Shown piece by piece: positions 38,001 through 48,018 of a DNA stretch of 64,000 bases. The position numbers were made by a program, and so were the translations under genes. The notes beneath the pieces are model-generated. The model was not told the origin of the DNA. It was given only the letters and a program-made list of their open reading frames with translations, and did not search any database. Source of the DNA: Hexactinellida sp. DTS-2022 (taxonomy: Eukaryota; Porifera; Hexactinellida); the NCBI GenBank assembly GCA_028753945.1, contig JAPNXP010000004.1, forward strand, positions 5,456,001-5,520,000, read 5' to 3'. Each line of letters begins with the position of its first letter. The first letter of the stretch is position 1.

Positions 38001-39630
38001 ACATCATTCAATGAATTAGTCAACTAATATTTAAACTTTTTCCTAGATTTTTTTTATTTTTTTTATTTACAAAATTTCCTGGATTAAAATTTGCGTCCAA
38101 GTTTTGCCTTAAGTACCACTGTACAAAGTTTGTAACGCTGGTATAGTTATAAAGGTGTTTGTAAACAACAACAAATATATGTAGAATAACACCAGCACTC
38201 AACAATGGGATTAAAATGGAGAAATTCGTGTTTGACGTATTTCAGTTTTCGAAGAGTTTAGCTGTACTAGAGATTGTAAGAGAGGACGAATTTGCTCCGT
38301 TAAAGAATCCACCGGGCGTAGCCAAGGAATCTCCCTATACCAGTAGGGCTGCTGTATACGATCTGCACTATAGGTGAGAACAACAACAACAACAACAACA
38401 ACAACAATCATACCTAAATAACAACAACAACAAACAACAATACTATAATAATAACAAAACAAAGAAAAATATAACTTTAACAATATTTTTTTTTTAACCA
38501 AATAATAGTTTTATATTCAGTTGAACAAATTATGATCATCTAAACACTTATTTGTTTAACTACAGTGAACTCTCGTTATAACGAAATGGATATTTTCCCC
38601 CAGAGCACTAAATGCATTAATTATTATCCGCTTATAACGAATATCCGGATATAACGAAGGGATTTACAGGTCCCAAGCACTTCGTTATAACGAGAGTTGA
38701 TTGTAATAGGTAAACACATATTATTATTCTGTTCACCACATATATTATAACGGTTAAAGCGGTTTATCCACAATTAATATTCTAGGTTTATCCTTGCTGC
38801 GGGGGGAAATGTTGTTGACAAGAACGGAGGCCCTCTGCCTTTCATTCCCAGAAGGTTTGATGCTATAAATAGAACAAATATATCTATACAGGAACTAACT
38901 ACAGTAGAACCTCGTTAGTAGGAACACGGTTAATACGAACACTATTCAGTCCCCTCAAAGCCTTTTCAATACAAATGATATTGGTTAATACTTAATACGA
39001 ATTCCGGATAATACGAACACTATTCAGTCCCCTTCAAAGCCTTTTCAATACAAATGATATTGGTTAATACGAATTCCGGATAAGGAGTACACATTAAGAC
39101 GGTCCCCTGGTGTTCCTACTAACGAGGTTATACTGTATATTAATGTGTGACTAATTATGTGTGCTATTATAGGAGAGCTTCCGATACAGAGACAAGTAGT
39201 GGTGTACAGGTAGAAATATGTCCGTCTATTACATACTTTGGAGAGGTTAGTTGTTGTTGTTGTTTGTTGTTTGTCTATATGTTTGTTTATCTAGTTGTTT
39301 GTTTGTTGTTTGTTGTCTATTTGTTGTTTCTTATTTATTTGTTGTTTGTTATTATTATTGACTAGTTGATTATTTATTTATACTATGTTACTGTTTATTG
39401 AATATTTCTTTGGGTTATGTTTATGATTGTTGTTGTTTACTTGTTGTTAGGGGCTCGAGTTTCTGAAGGAAAAGAAGTTGGAGAATAATTTCTATCTTCA
39501 CAAGAAGGGCGATAACTTCCTTGTTACACAACCACTTAACAAAGTTATGCAAACTATAAAAAGAACAAATGCAACCGATAACGAACCATCTCCTGCTAAG
39601 CGAGATAAATTAGAAAACAACCATAATTAG
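35089..39630 (+). CDS. UAP1: UDP-N-acetylglucosamine pyrophosphorylase
   Basis: Cytosolic enzyme that makes UDP-GlcNAc from UTP and GlcNAc-1-phosphate, feeding N-glycans, GPI anchors and chitin-like polymers. Eight exons join in frame: 35089-35359, 35869-36073, 36386-36734, 37286-37581, 38185-38373, 38786-38854, 39173-39245 and 39451-39630. The product is about 543 residues (human about 522). The signature [18 protein letters not shown] is in exon 2. Then follow [57 protein letters not shown] and [13 protein letters not shown], as in animal UAP1. The exon 4/5 junction is the least certain: the chosen AG/GTATAA donor gives about ten extra residues compared with human. The start is the first ATG after the family I element. 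The C-terminus ([11 protein letters not shown]) is charged and not conserved. Confidence 0.93.
36219..36330. mobile_element. Short palindromic element with GGTCTACA arms
   Basis: TTTATAGACGGTCTACA, TTATAGACCGTCTAGA and related blocks form overlapping inverted repeats. Fragments recur near 150 and 44735. Confidence 0.5.
36798..36980 (-). mobile_element. Family D MITE
   Basis: CAGTATTCGGTTAATAGAGC start and AAGCGGAGTCGACTG end, in UAP1 intron 3. Confidence 0.8.
37000..37131 (+). mobile_element. Family J MITE, shortened
   Basis: ACTCTCGTTAATAGGAACAC start and GAGGTTCTACTG end. Confidence 0.7.
37155..37275. repeat. 37-bp tandem repeat before UAP1 exon 4
   Basis: Three units of TATTAACAGAGTCTACTGTA plus TATCAATACGAATTCC. 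It appears to be an amplified family J end. Confidence 0.85.
37640..37790 (+). mobile_element. hAT-1 relative, degraded
   Basis: Contains TAGGCGTATGGCGCGCTCCTGG and CGCGATCCTAAACGC-like remnants. Ends are uncertain. Confidence 0.4.
38563..38703 (+). mobile_element. Family C MITE
   Basis: CAGTGAACTCTCGTTATAAC start and GAGAGTTGATTG end, with TA flanks. Confidence 0.82.
38902..39134 (-). mobile_element. Family A MITE with internal duplication
   Basis: CAGTAGAACCTCGTTAGTAG start and GAGGTTATACTG end. The CACTATTCAGTCCCC to TTCCGGATAA block is present twice. Confidence 0.8.
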
Positions 39631-41038
39631 GAATATTAGAAATTATACTTGTTTGTTTGTTTGTTTGTTTGTGGTGTGTGTGTGTGTGTTTACTTATTTA
39701 TTTAGCTAATTGTTGTATATTGTGTTTGAATTCATACTTCATTTAAGTGCATTAAACATTGGTTAACATGTAAAAATTGTGTAAACACAAACAAGGAAAT
39801 GCTTCGAAATGTCAAGATGAATAAAAAGTTAAATAAATACTAATTATCTCAGTTTAAAAATCGATTACAACAAACAGATCCTAATATATAGGTTGTTATA
39901 ACTTAATTAATTATTCAACTAAAATATGGAGCTGAAACGATTATTAGAAATGTTCGAACGAATATTCGTTATTTTGGATTAAAATACAGTGGAAAATACT
40001 TTTAGTTAACGTTACAGTAGTTTAATAAAACTAGTTACAAAGTGTATTAGAAACAAAAGTAGCTACGTGTATTCAACTAGTTTAGGTAAGAATTAATATT
40101 TACGATTTTTCCAATCTACACAAAAGTCATGTTGTTGTCCAAAAGTAGTAAACAAATATACGGTATATTCGTTTCAGCCCTAATAAAAGCCAAAATACGA
40201 AAATTTGATGAAAAATATTTAATTTTTGTAACCCTTAATTATTTCTCTATAACAGTATAATATAAATTCCTTTAGGTTTAATTTCTTAGAAAGTTAGTGA
40301 TTAATTAATTCAAATAACTGCTTACCTTACACAATTTGATAAAATCAATTAATTGAGTCACTAAAGGGTGGAGACATGGGTGTGTTTCAAAAACAAATAT
40401 TTGAGATTACTCCTCCTATACACACAATGGTATTTATGTAAATACGCCCTTGTAACTTAAACTAATGTGTTATTTAATTATAACTGAATTTAAACTAAAG
40501 ATCTATCAATTAAAATATTCTTATATCTCTTTGAATCCTAATTAGACTCTGTTAATAGGAACACCAGGGGACCGTCTTAATATGTTCGTATTATCCGGAA
40601 TTCGTATTAACCGGAGTCACTTGCATGCATTTGTATAGGCTAGGGGAATTAACCTTGTACTCCTTAACCGATATTTCCCTTATCCGTGTTCCAGTAAAAC
40701 CTCCAAAAGTTAATACTTTCAAGATATGAACACTTTTTCTCGGTCCCAAATTTCCCCATTGCTTTAGACACACGTTATGATGAATCATGAAAAGTTAACA
40801 CCTCTCAATAGTGAACATTTCGGCTGGTCCCCAGGGTGTTCACTTTTACTGTACTAAAAAAAAAAAAAATAATAAACAATTTAGTTTAATGCATCGTACA
40901 TGTGTGCAATTCGCAGTGTAAGAATTGAATCGGAACTGATTAACTAAATTGAAACTAAATAAGAGTACAGAGTAGATTAGTGCATAATAGGTGTAAATCA
41001 AATTCCAAAGTGACAATCTGGTTGCTATGCTACGCAAC
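39631..41038. other. Spacer between UAP1 and the HMG gene
   Basis: No gene seen. A TTTG and GT microsatellite lies at 39648-39690. AT-rich sequence fills 39700-40540. A family J element follows (about 40549-40694) and a family K element (about 40692-40855, AAAACCTCCAAAAGTTAATA start, TTCACTTTTACTG end). Confidence 0.6.
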
Positions 41039-41623
41039 TCAATCTTCAGAACTGGAACTATCTGGTTCTAGTTCCAATTCATTCGATTTGGCGCCTTTTT
41101 TCTTTGAACTGGAACTGGAACTGGAACTAATATTTCTGAATAGTTCCATTTCCTTCTCGTATCTTTCTTTATCTTTTTGCGCGTCTAAAATAAATGGCGC
41201 CTTTTCCTCATCAGTTAGCAGCCGCCAATGCGCGCCTAATTTCTTGGAAAGTTCGGCAAGCGAAGTGCCGGGTTTTTCCGACCGGTATCGAGGTCTCTCT
41301 TCGTTACAAAAGTAGAAGAAACCGGGCAACGGTCTTTTCGGTTGGTTCGGGTCTTTGGTTGTTTTACGTTTTTTCGCTTTTGAACTTACAACGGGTTCAT
41401 ATGTCGCCATTTCAGCTCGAAATCTAGCCTTGTCATCGTCCGCATTCTTTGAATATTTCTCTTTCTCTTCGTTGGTAAGAGATTTCCATATACCGGAACA
41501 TTCCTTCGAAAAGCTTATAAAGCTTATACTCATGTTGTTCGCTTTGTAGTGAGACCGGCGGTCTTTTATGAAGAAATTATAGGGACCCAAAGCTCGCTTA
41601 GGTCGATCAGTTTCCTTCGGCAT
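41039..41623 (-). CDS. Two-HMG-box chromatin protein, HMGB-like
   Basis: Intronless, 194 residues. Box A spans about residues 6-74 (PKRALGPYNFFIKDRRSHYK, IWKSLTNEEKEKYSKNADDD). Box B spans about 92-162 (PKRPLPGFFYFCNEERPRYR, LGAHWRLLTDEEKAPF). The linker AKKRKTTKDPNQ is the basic joiner typical of HMGB proteins. The C-terminal tail is serine- and acid-rich (SSSSSSSSKKKGAKSN, then ELELEPDSSSSED) instead of the long pure acidic tail of vertebrate HMGB1. It should bind and bend DNA in the nucleus. Confidence 0.93.
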   Translation of the reverse strand: MPKETDRPKRALGPYNFFIKDRRSHYKANNMSISFISFSKECSGIWKSLTNEEKEKYSKNADDDKARFRAEMATYEPVVSSKAKKRKTTKDPNQPKRPLPGFFYFCNEERPRYRSEKPGTSLAELSKKLGAHWRLLTDEEKAPFILDAQKDKERYEKEMELFRNISSSSSSSSKKKGAKSNELELEPDSSSSED

Positions 41624-41696
41624 TTTATAAGATTGATACTATTTATAGACAAGCTATTTATAGTACAGTAGATTAGTTTGATAACTAAAGTGTAAT

Positions 41697-41965
41697 AAGT
41701 AGAACCTCGTTAGTAGGAACAGTTAAAATGTGTTCGCCTTATCCGGGATTCGTATTAACTGGTATTTGTATCAAGGATTTATCAAGGAGCGCGAGACGCT
41801 CCTTTTGGAGTATGATTTTTGTAAAATTTGAATTTAGAAGCGCGAAAATTTGGAATCCTCTTACAAATGGCTGTATAATACACTGATTTGCATTGAAAAG
41901 CTTTGAAGGGGACTGAAATAGTGATAATTATTATTAACCGTGTTCCTACTAACGAGGTTCTATTG
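41697..41965 (+). mobile_element. Family A MITE split by a hAT-1 insertion
   Basis: Left part 41697-41771 and right part 41886-41965 are the two halves of one family A element (AGAACCTCGTTAGTAGGAAC ... GAGGTTCTATTG). Confidence 0.82.
41772..41885 (+). mobile_element. hAT-1 MITE nested in family A
   Basis: CAAGGATTTATCAAGGAGCG start and TATAATACACTG end. Duplicated flank ATTTGTAT/ATTTGCAT (7 of 8). Internally deleted compared with 23216-23397. Confidence 0.85.
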
Positions 41966-42094
41966 TATTAGGAATATACATATATTTGTTATTATAGCAA
42001 ATTAATCATAGAAATGTCAGTATTTATTCTAATCAACAACTGCATTCAACTAATCTCAATTCTAACACCTAACTTGTAAACAACAACAAATATA

Positions 42095-44367
42095 TTAGGA
42101 GTCAACTTCTAACTCTCCATCCTTTATAGCATCAATTAAGTCCTTAGGAGCTCTCTTCTCCACACTGCAGCCTAACAACAACAACAACAATAACAACAAC
42201 AATAACAACAATAATAATAACAACAATAACAACAACAACAATAACAACAACAACAATAATAACAATAATAACAATAACAATAACAACAACAATGATAACA
42301 TATCCCTCAATAGTACAGTAGAACCTCGTTATTACGAACACCAACGGACGGTAAAAATGTGTTCGCTTTATCCGGAGTTCGTATTAACCGGAGTAATACC
42401 CATTGAATAGCCATTGTAGGGACCTGATTTTGTGGAACTGTTTATTCGTCTTATCCGGAAATCGTATTAACCGTGTTCCTACTAACGAGGTTAATTAACT
42501 TATAGTCAATCTATGAGATAATGTATATATTACTAAATTTAAATTATACCAAAATTATATTAAATCTATGCTATTTCAAGACTTACCAATAACAATACAA
42601 CAACAATAGACTGACTTACCAATAACAACAACAACAACAATAACAATAACAACAACAACAACAACAGCAACAACAACTGACTTACCAATGGACTGACAAG
42701 TCCCAAGCACTTGTAGAACTGTTCCTGAGAAATTCTTAGAAAATGATTTATATTCCAGTTTGTGAGCAATCTCCTTTACCTGGTCCAGGGTAAGATTCCC
42801 ATTGTGTCGAACTAGCAATGATACTATTTATAGAACAGTATACTATGTATAGGAACTAATTAAATACCCATAATATCCGGTATAAATGAATCACTTCAAG
42901 AAAAATAATAACTTTTAATAAATTTCAATAAATCGCCCCTTTAATGGTTACAGTCAACTCCCGTTATAACGAAGTGCTCGGGACCGTAGTTTCAGTTCGT
43001 TATAAGCGGAGTTTGTTATAAGCGGAGTAAAATCAATAGCTTTTAGGCTATATGGGATTATAAATGACTTCATTATAAGCAGAATTTTGTTATATCCATT
43101 TCGTTGTAAACGAAGTTTTAATATTGGTTATAACGGGAGTTGACTGTAGATTACTGTATTATTGCTATAAGATTATAATTATAATATCTATTATTGCTAT
43201 AACTATATATATAACCACTAACTATTCTTGACTTTCTTCCTGTCCCTTGGGGGTTCCTTTAGCGCCTGGATGAGCAGAGTGCTGGCACTCGGTTCCACCT
43301 CTGCCACGGCGGCTCTGTTCTGAATCGTGAGTTTAACCGTCACGCGGAGTCCCTTGTAGGCCTGCGTTATCTTAGATATGTCCTCTCCCACCTTCTTAGG
43401 GGCCTATGGGTATACATAGATATAGCTAGTCATTCTAGAACATTCTAGAACATTCTACTAGTCAGTTTAACCGTCAGAAATGTCCTCGTGCCTAATGGGT
43501 ATACATAGGTCTAACTATTCATCTGTTGGATACACTACAGTATATGCCGGATATAAGAACATTCTACTAGTAATTTGTTTTGATCCTGATGTACGTATAC
43601 AGTAAAACCTCCAAAATATGACACTTTTTCTCGGTCCCAAAATTTCCCCATTACTTGTATACCAGTGTATTATACAGGCATTTGTAAATGCGCTCCTAAT
43701 CAGTGTATTATACAGGCATTTGTAAATGCGCTCCTAATCAGTGTATTATACAGGCATTTGTAAATACGCTCCTAATCCTGGTCTGATCCAATTTCCATAC
43801 GCCTAAATCACAAATTAATGTTACGGTATAAGAGAGGATTCCAAATATTCGCGCACCTAAATTCAATTTTTCCTAAAATCATACTCCATATAATTCCCTT
43901 ATTGTGTGCCTACTAACGAAAATATACTAATTAACTAACCAATCCAAGAGGACCTATTTTAGGCGCCAAAGTTGCTGTATTTCCCGCTTCTCCACCAGTT
44001 GTCCTGACGTATACTAAAAATAGAACAAAGTTAGTTCCAAATAGAACAAAGTTAGTTCCAAATAGAACAGTTGTTAGTTCCAAATATAATTATCCTAAAA
44101 TACAGTCGACTCCGCTTAATAGAGTCACCTCGGGACCAGGTTACTTTGACCCGATTAAGCGGAGAAATCTATTAACCGAAAAATATTTGAGTCAAACTGT
44201 AATTCCGTCCTATAAATCCTGTGATATTTTTATCCGATTAATTAAGCGGATAAATCTATTAACCGGTGGCTCTATTAAGCGGAGTATACAGTAGTTCCAA
44301 ATATAATTATCTAAATATGTCTAAACTCACTAATCTTGACTTCATTTGGATCAATCTTAGGCGGCAT
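42095..44367 (-). CDS. RPL12: 60S ribosomal protein L12 (uL11)
   Basis: Component of the ribosomal stalk base that contacts the GTPase-associated rRNA. Five coding exons on the minus strand: 44331-44367, 43940-44013, 43223-43403, 42686-42811 and 42095-42171. They join in frame to 164 residues; human has 165. The N-terminus is [12 protein letters not shown]. Then follow [93 protein letters not shown] and [20 protein letters not shown]. All conserved L12 blocks are present in order. The introns hold transposons and CAA tracts. Confidence 0.95.
42174..42300. repeat. AAC/AATAAC trinucleotide tract
   Basis: Fills the last RPL12 intron up to the exon 5 acceptor. Poly-leucine frames here are artefacts. 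A second tract lies at 42625-42675. Confidence 0.95.
42315..42493 (+). mobile_element. Family B MITE
   Basis: CAGTAGAACCTCGTTATTAC start, CCGTGTTCCTACTAACGAGG near the end. Confidence 0.82.
42951..43145 (+). mobile_element. Family I MITE
   Basis: CAGTCAACTCCCGTTATAAC start and AACGGGAGTTGACTG end with TA flanks. Reference copy for the family. Confidence 0.85.
43663..43900 (-). mobile_element. hAT-1 element with triplicated end
   Basis: The terminal 38 bp (CAGTGTATTATACAGGCATT plus TGTAAATGCGCTCCTAAT) is present three times in tandem, followed by the usual interior. The other end is degraded. A family K fragment precedes it (about 43601-43660). Confidence 0.8.
44103..44291 (+). mobile_element. 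Family D MITE
   Basis: CAGTCGACTCCGCTTAATAG start and AAGCGGAGTATACAGTA end, in RPL12 intron 1. Confidence 0.82.
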
Positions 44368-44428
44368 CGAATTCCTATGTTTCTAATTAGTAACTAAGGA
44401 GAATAACTATTCATATAAATTTAATAAT

Positions 44429-44583
44429 CAGTGGTGTGCATAATAGCAAGTCACATTTTGAAAGAAATTTGCTTGTTAATAGGCGAACTTGCTATTAGAG
44501 GAACAGAATTAACATTAAATGCTCGCTTGGGGACTGAAAATAACTTGCTAATAAAGCAAATTGCTATTAGGCAAACACCACTG
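44429..44583 (+). mobile_element. Family G MITE
   Basis: CAGTGGTGTGCATAATAGCA start and GGCAAACACCACTG end. Close to full length, just upstream of RPL12. Confidence 0.85.
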
Positions 44584-44998
44584 TGGCCCAAATAATAGGT
44601 AAATCAAAATATTCAGATATAGAACAAAAAGTATTTATAGATTCGTTGTTCTATAAATTACCAATATAATATGCTTGTTCTATAATTAACTACTTATTAA
44701 TTAAGTATCTAATATAATATACCTGGTCTAGAAATAGACGGTCTACATATAAGATATTTCTATAATTAATTATATTGGATAATTAATTAAGCAATTATAA
44801 CAAGTATATTATTAATACACTTGTTCTATAAATAACTCAATAACTGATCTCATTAAACTCATTTATAATCCCCGCTCAAAATAAAATAATCTCTAATTCC
44901 CCGCCTAAATATATGACGCTGCTTTAATCCCCGCCTGAATTAATATAATACATTCAATCAAAGTATAATTGTAAATGGAACTATAACTGGAACTATAA
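44584..44998. other. AT-rich spacer
   Basis: No gene seen. A GGTCTACATATAAG palindrome fragment lies at about 44735-44755, and there are short ATTAATTA runs. Confidence 0.5.
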
Positions 44999-45484
44999 TC
45001 AAAACTCTTCATGAAACACATCGAATAATTCCTGTTGATTCGAACATAGTGTCAATACAGTATTCATAGCAATTAATAACTCATCAGCTGTTCCGAAATA
45101 ATATTTATGTTCACTATCAGGACCATTTACCCCTTGGAGTAAAACCCCCGTTGTACTTATAAAATAGACCCTAGGGTAGTATACACCATTCTTCCTATAA
45201 CGTGATAATCCTGGGTCTTCTTTCCTCTCGATTTTAACCATTGTGAATTCCTCACTTAGTTGTATAATCTGCTCAGAGTTTGAAATTTGTTTTTTGAACC
45301 TGCTACTTGCGAAACAACTGTTCCCATAGAACACAAGCATAATAGGCTTATGGTGTCTGTTTGGGACCTCAAATGAGGGGGAATAAGGTTGCCAGGTAAA
45401 TATAGTGTTAAATTTGTCTTCTGGGGGTGAGGTGTTAATTTGAGTAATTATGAGTGTTATCAGAAGTATAATGTAACGTGACAT
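44999..45484 (-). CDS. AGR/TXNDC12-like thioredoxin-fold secretory protein
   Basis: Intronless, 161 residues. Residues 1-18 form a signal peptide (MSRYIILLITLIITQINTSP). The thioredoxin fold follows: PIMLVFYGNSCFASSRFKKQ, EFTMVKIERKEDP, YYPRVYFISTTGVLL and YYFGTADELLIAM, matching the order of human TXNDC12 and AGR2. The active site reads C-F-A-S, that is CxxS as in AGR2/AGR3 rather than the CxxC of TXNDC12. It should favour mixed disulfides or a chaperone role over full oxidoreductase turnover. The C-terminal HEEF resembles a KDEL-type retrieval signal, suggesting residence in the ER. Confidence 0.8.
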   Translation of the reverse strand: MSRYIILLITLIITQINTSPPEDKFNTIFTWQPYSPSFEVPNRHHKPIMLVFYGNSCFASSRFKKQISNSEQIIQLSEEFTMVKIERKEDPGLSRYRKNGVYYPRVYFISTTGVLLQGVNGPDSEHKYYFGTADELLIAMNTVLTLCSNQQELFDVFHEEF

Positions 45485-45507
45485 TAATTAGCTAATAATA
45501 GATATAC

Positions 45508-45620
45508 AGTTGAAACGCGTTAGTAGGAACACCAGGGGACCGTCGAGATGTGTTCGCCTTATCCGGAATTCTATTAACCTATATTATTTGTATTGAAAAG
45601 GCTTTGGAGGAGACCATTCA
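45508..45620 (+). mobile_element. Family A MITE fragment
   Basis: CAGTTGAAACGCGTTAGTAG start with CACCAGGGGACCGTC. The right half is missing. Confidence 0.7.
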
Positions 45621-45710
45621 AAAGGAAGCATATATTTATTTAATAGTTGTCATTGTTTATTAAAAATATGTAAATAAACAGCTAATATTTAATATAACGA
45701 ATATAAACAA

Positions 45711-46967
45711 TTATTGACAAGAAAATATTTGTAGTTTGTAGTTATTATTCTCAGACATAATTATTAATTTCATATTTTCAGTTAGAATTATTCCTTCAGG
45801 CTGATAAAGCATTCCTACTTCATGTCCTGGTTCCCCTATAGTGTGGAGGTGTGTCCCTTCTTTAGAGAATATTCTAATTTGATGATTCTCCCAATCACTG
45901 ATGAGCAAATTCTGTTTTTTGTCCAAACAGAAGAAGTCAGCTATTCCTATCTGCATTCCTGTACCCCGTGTGATTAGGGAGCGTATCTTCTCTCCTGCGT
46001 GAGAGAACACGAGTATGCAGGGAGAGTCCCAACAGAGCACGTACACCTCATCTGGTGTCAGTTTAACGTTACGCGGGTATTCCATTGTTTGGTGCGTTAT
46101 GGATCTTTGGAAGTGTAGGGAGTCATCTAGGACTTGGATTCTGTGGTTATAATAATCCGCTACGAACACATCTCCGTTGGTAGAGACGGAGAGTCCATGA
46201 GGGCTATTGAACTGTCCCACACCAGATCCCTGACTCCCTAGGCTAGCGACGAGACGCATGTCAGCCTCTATTTTGAATCGGAACACAGCGTGTACTCCTC
46301 TGTCCGTCACGTACAGGTTGTCTCGATGGATCGCTATACCCCATGGGTGTCTCATGTCTTGGTTTGTGAAAGTATTTAGGAATTCGCCTGTCTCCGAGAA
46401 GATTGAGACTCTACATGAACCTGACCCTTCTGCGACATAAATTAGATTTGTGTTCTCATCGATAGCGACACCATGATGACTCCAGAGCTCTCCAAGAGCT
46501 TGTCCATCCTTCCCGACAGCTACAATCGGTCTCATTTCTTGATATCGGGGTACAACGGGCATTTCGATGGGTACAACGGGCACCTCCTCCTCGACTACCT
46601 CTCCCACACCTGCGATCACCTGCTCCAGGTGTCCACAGGTGCCTCGGAACACCACGCGTGTCTCGGGCTGGGGTACCCTCACCTCTGCTAGCGCTTGTTC
46701 TAGTTCCGCTAGGATTCGCTCCTGGGTCTCTCTCAGTTCGTTCATTTGGAGACTTTGTTCGGTTTGCGCTTTAAGTGTCATTAATTCTTGTTCTTTTCGC
46801 GCGCGGGCTATGGGCCTAGCGGCTATTTGGTCGCGTGTGTCGCGGTATGTGGTTATGAGTGCCACTCGTCGCTGCTGGACACACATAATTATGCGGTCGA
46901 ACAGTTGGTGTATTTCCAACTCGACAGGGTCTACGGGGTGTATCGGGTCAGGGAATCGAACTGCCAT
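45711..46967 (-). CDS. Coiled-coil/NHL six-blade propeller protein, copy C
   Basis: Intronless, 418 residues. Same layout as copies A and B. The N-terminal coiled coil is almost identical, and the linker is lengthened by an in-frame repeat (PVVPIEMPVVP where A and B have PVVP). The six blades share the framework but not the loops: SHHG at the first blade, HPWGIAIH, FNSPHG, VADYYNHRIQVL, EYPRNVKL, ISDWENHQIRIF and LYQPEG. One extra residue is present in the second variable loop (GSGSCR). No signal peptide or membrane segment. Confidence 0.9.
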   Translation of the reverse strand: MAVRFPDPIHPVDPVELEIHQLFDRIIMCVQQRRVALITTYRDTRDQIAARPIARARKEQELMTLKAQTEQSLQMNELRETQERILAELEQALAEVRVPQPETRVVFRGTCGHLEQVIAGVGEVVEEEVPVVPIEMPVVPRYQEMRPIVAVGKDGQALGELWSHHGVAIDENTNLIYVAEGSGSCRVSIFSETGEFLNTFTNQDMRHPWGIAIHRDNLYVTDRGVHAVFRFKIEADMRLVASLGSQGSGVGQFNSPHGLSVSTNGDVFVADYYNHRIQVLDDSLHFQRSITHQTMEYPRNVKLTPDEVYVLCWDSPCILVFSHAGEKIRSLITRGTGMQIGIADFFCLDKKQNLLISDWENHQIRIFSKEGTHLHTIGEPGHEVGMLYQPEGIILTENMKLIIMSENNNYKLQIFSCQ

Positions 46968-47178
46968 TTTGTTGTTATTTGCTAGTTAGCTAGTTAGTGC
47001 TATTGAAAGGAAAGTAGTTTGTTAGTAGAATGCTATAGAGAATGTGTCTCGTATCTTATAGCAGAGCTAGGTGGTGGAACTGAGTGGAATGTGGCATCTG
47101 TTTGTGTGCCGCCTCTTCTGATGCACATGGTGACTCCATCCAGTCAGGAATGTAGTGAAAGGAAATACTTTCATTTGT
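46968..47178 (-). promoter_or_regulatory. Conserved upstream module of NHL copy C
   Basis: Matches the gene-proximal 210 bp of the modules at 5931-6193 and 34531-34801. Similarity ends near 47178, inside AATACTTTCATTTG, earlier than in copies A and B. Confidence 0.72.
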
Positions 47179-47849
47179 CCTACTACACTATTACTACTAC
47201 TAATAATAATTCCCGACGATGTTCTTATAACCGGCATCCACTGTAATAATAATAATAATTTTAGATTTTTGCAAGCGCTCACGTTGAAACAACCTCAGGC
47301 CATTTATAGTAAAAATAAATACAAACAGTTCAAATAATGCAAATGGTACAAAATAATTTGAAAGAATATTTAATATATTTAGGGTAGTTACTGTTGACAG
47401 AAGATTAATTATAATGTTGTGTCGGCACAGCTGTAATTTTAGATTTTTTAATTAAGTGGTGTCCTATAAATGGAGTAAACTGTATTATTTGAATTTATAA
47501 ATAAATATTGTACAGATTAATGATATTATAGAAAAAGTTGTTTTTATGATTTCAAAAGTACATTTGTGATCTCTAATTTTATATTATAGTTGATTTTTGA
47601 TGTTAGAAATGTTTGTAAAACTATTTTGTCCAATCTAACATTACGTAACGCAAAATTACCGAAAATTATATGCTATGCTTTTTTTCCATTTGTGACACAA
47701 AAAGGATGGTCTGTCTGTCACACATTGGTTGACCCCCTCCCCTTGGAAGTGTTATGAAACGTTTTAACGAACCCTTATGAGTTTTAACGAACCCTTATAC
47801 TATTTAACAGAGTTACTAACCAGTGCCTAATCTAGGGGTTTATCTTATA
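47179..47849. other. Gene-free spacer
   Basis: Contains a family E end fragment (47205-47243) and a hairpin P arm fragment (about 47424-47455). The rest is AT-rich without a coding run. Confidence 0.5.
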
Positions 47850-48007
47850 CAGTGGATGCCGGTTATAAGAACATCGTCGGGAACTGCACTTAATGTGCTT
47901 ATAACCGACATAAATTATATAGGGTATATGGCAACCGTTTTCCAACATAGTGTGCTTATATCCGATATGTGCTTATAACCGGTGTGCTTATATCCGACAT
48001 ATATTGT
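47850..48007 (+). mobile_element. Family E MITE abutting a start codon
   Basis: CAGTGGATGCCGGTTATAAG start, with repeated GTGCTTATATCCGACATA near the right end. The next ATG is 12 bp downstream. Confidence 0.8.
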
Positions 48008-48018
48008 AATATATTAGA

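Noticed and set aside
42095-42344. Poly-leucine and poly-valine frames
   Set aside because: Trinucleotide AAC tract read on the minus strand. Only the last 25 codons belong to RPL12 exon 5.
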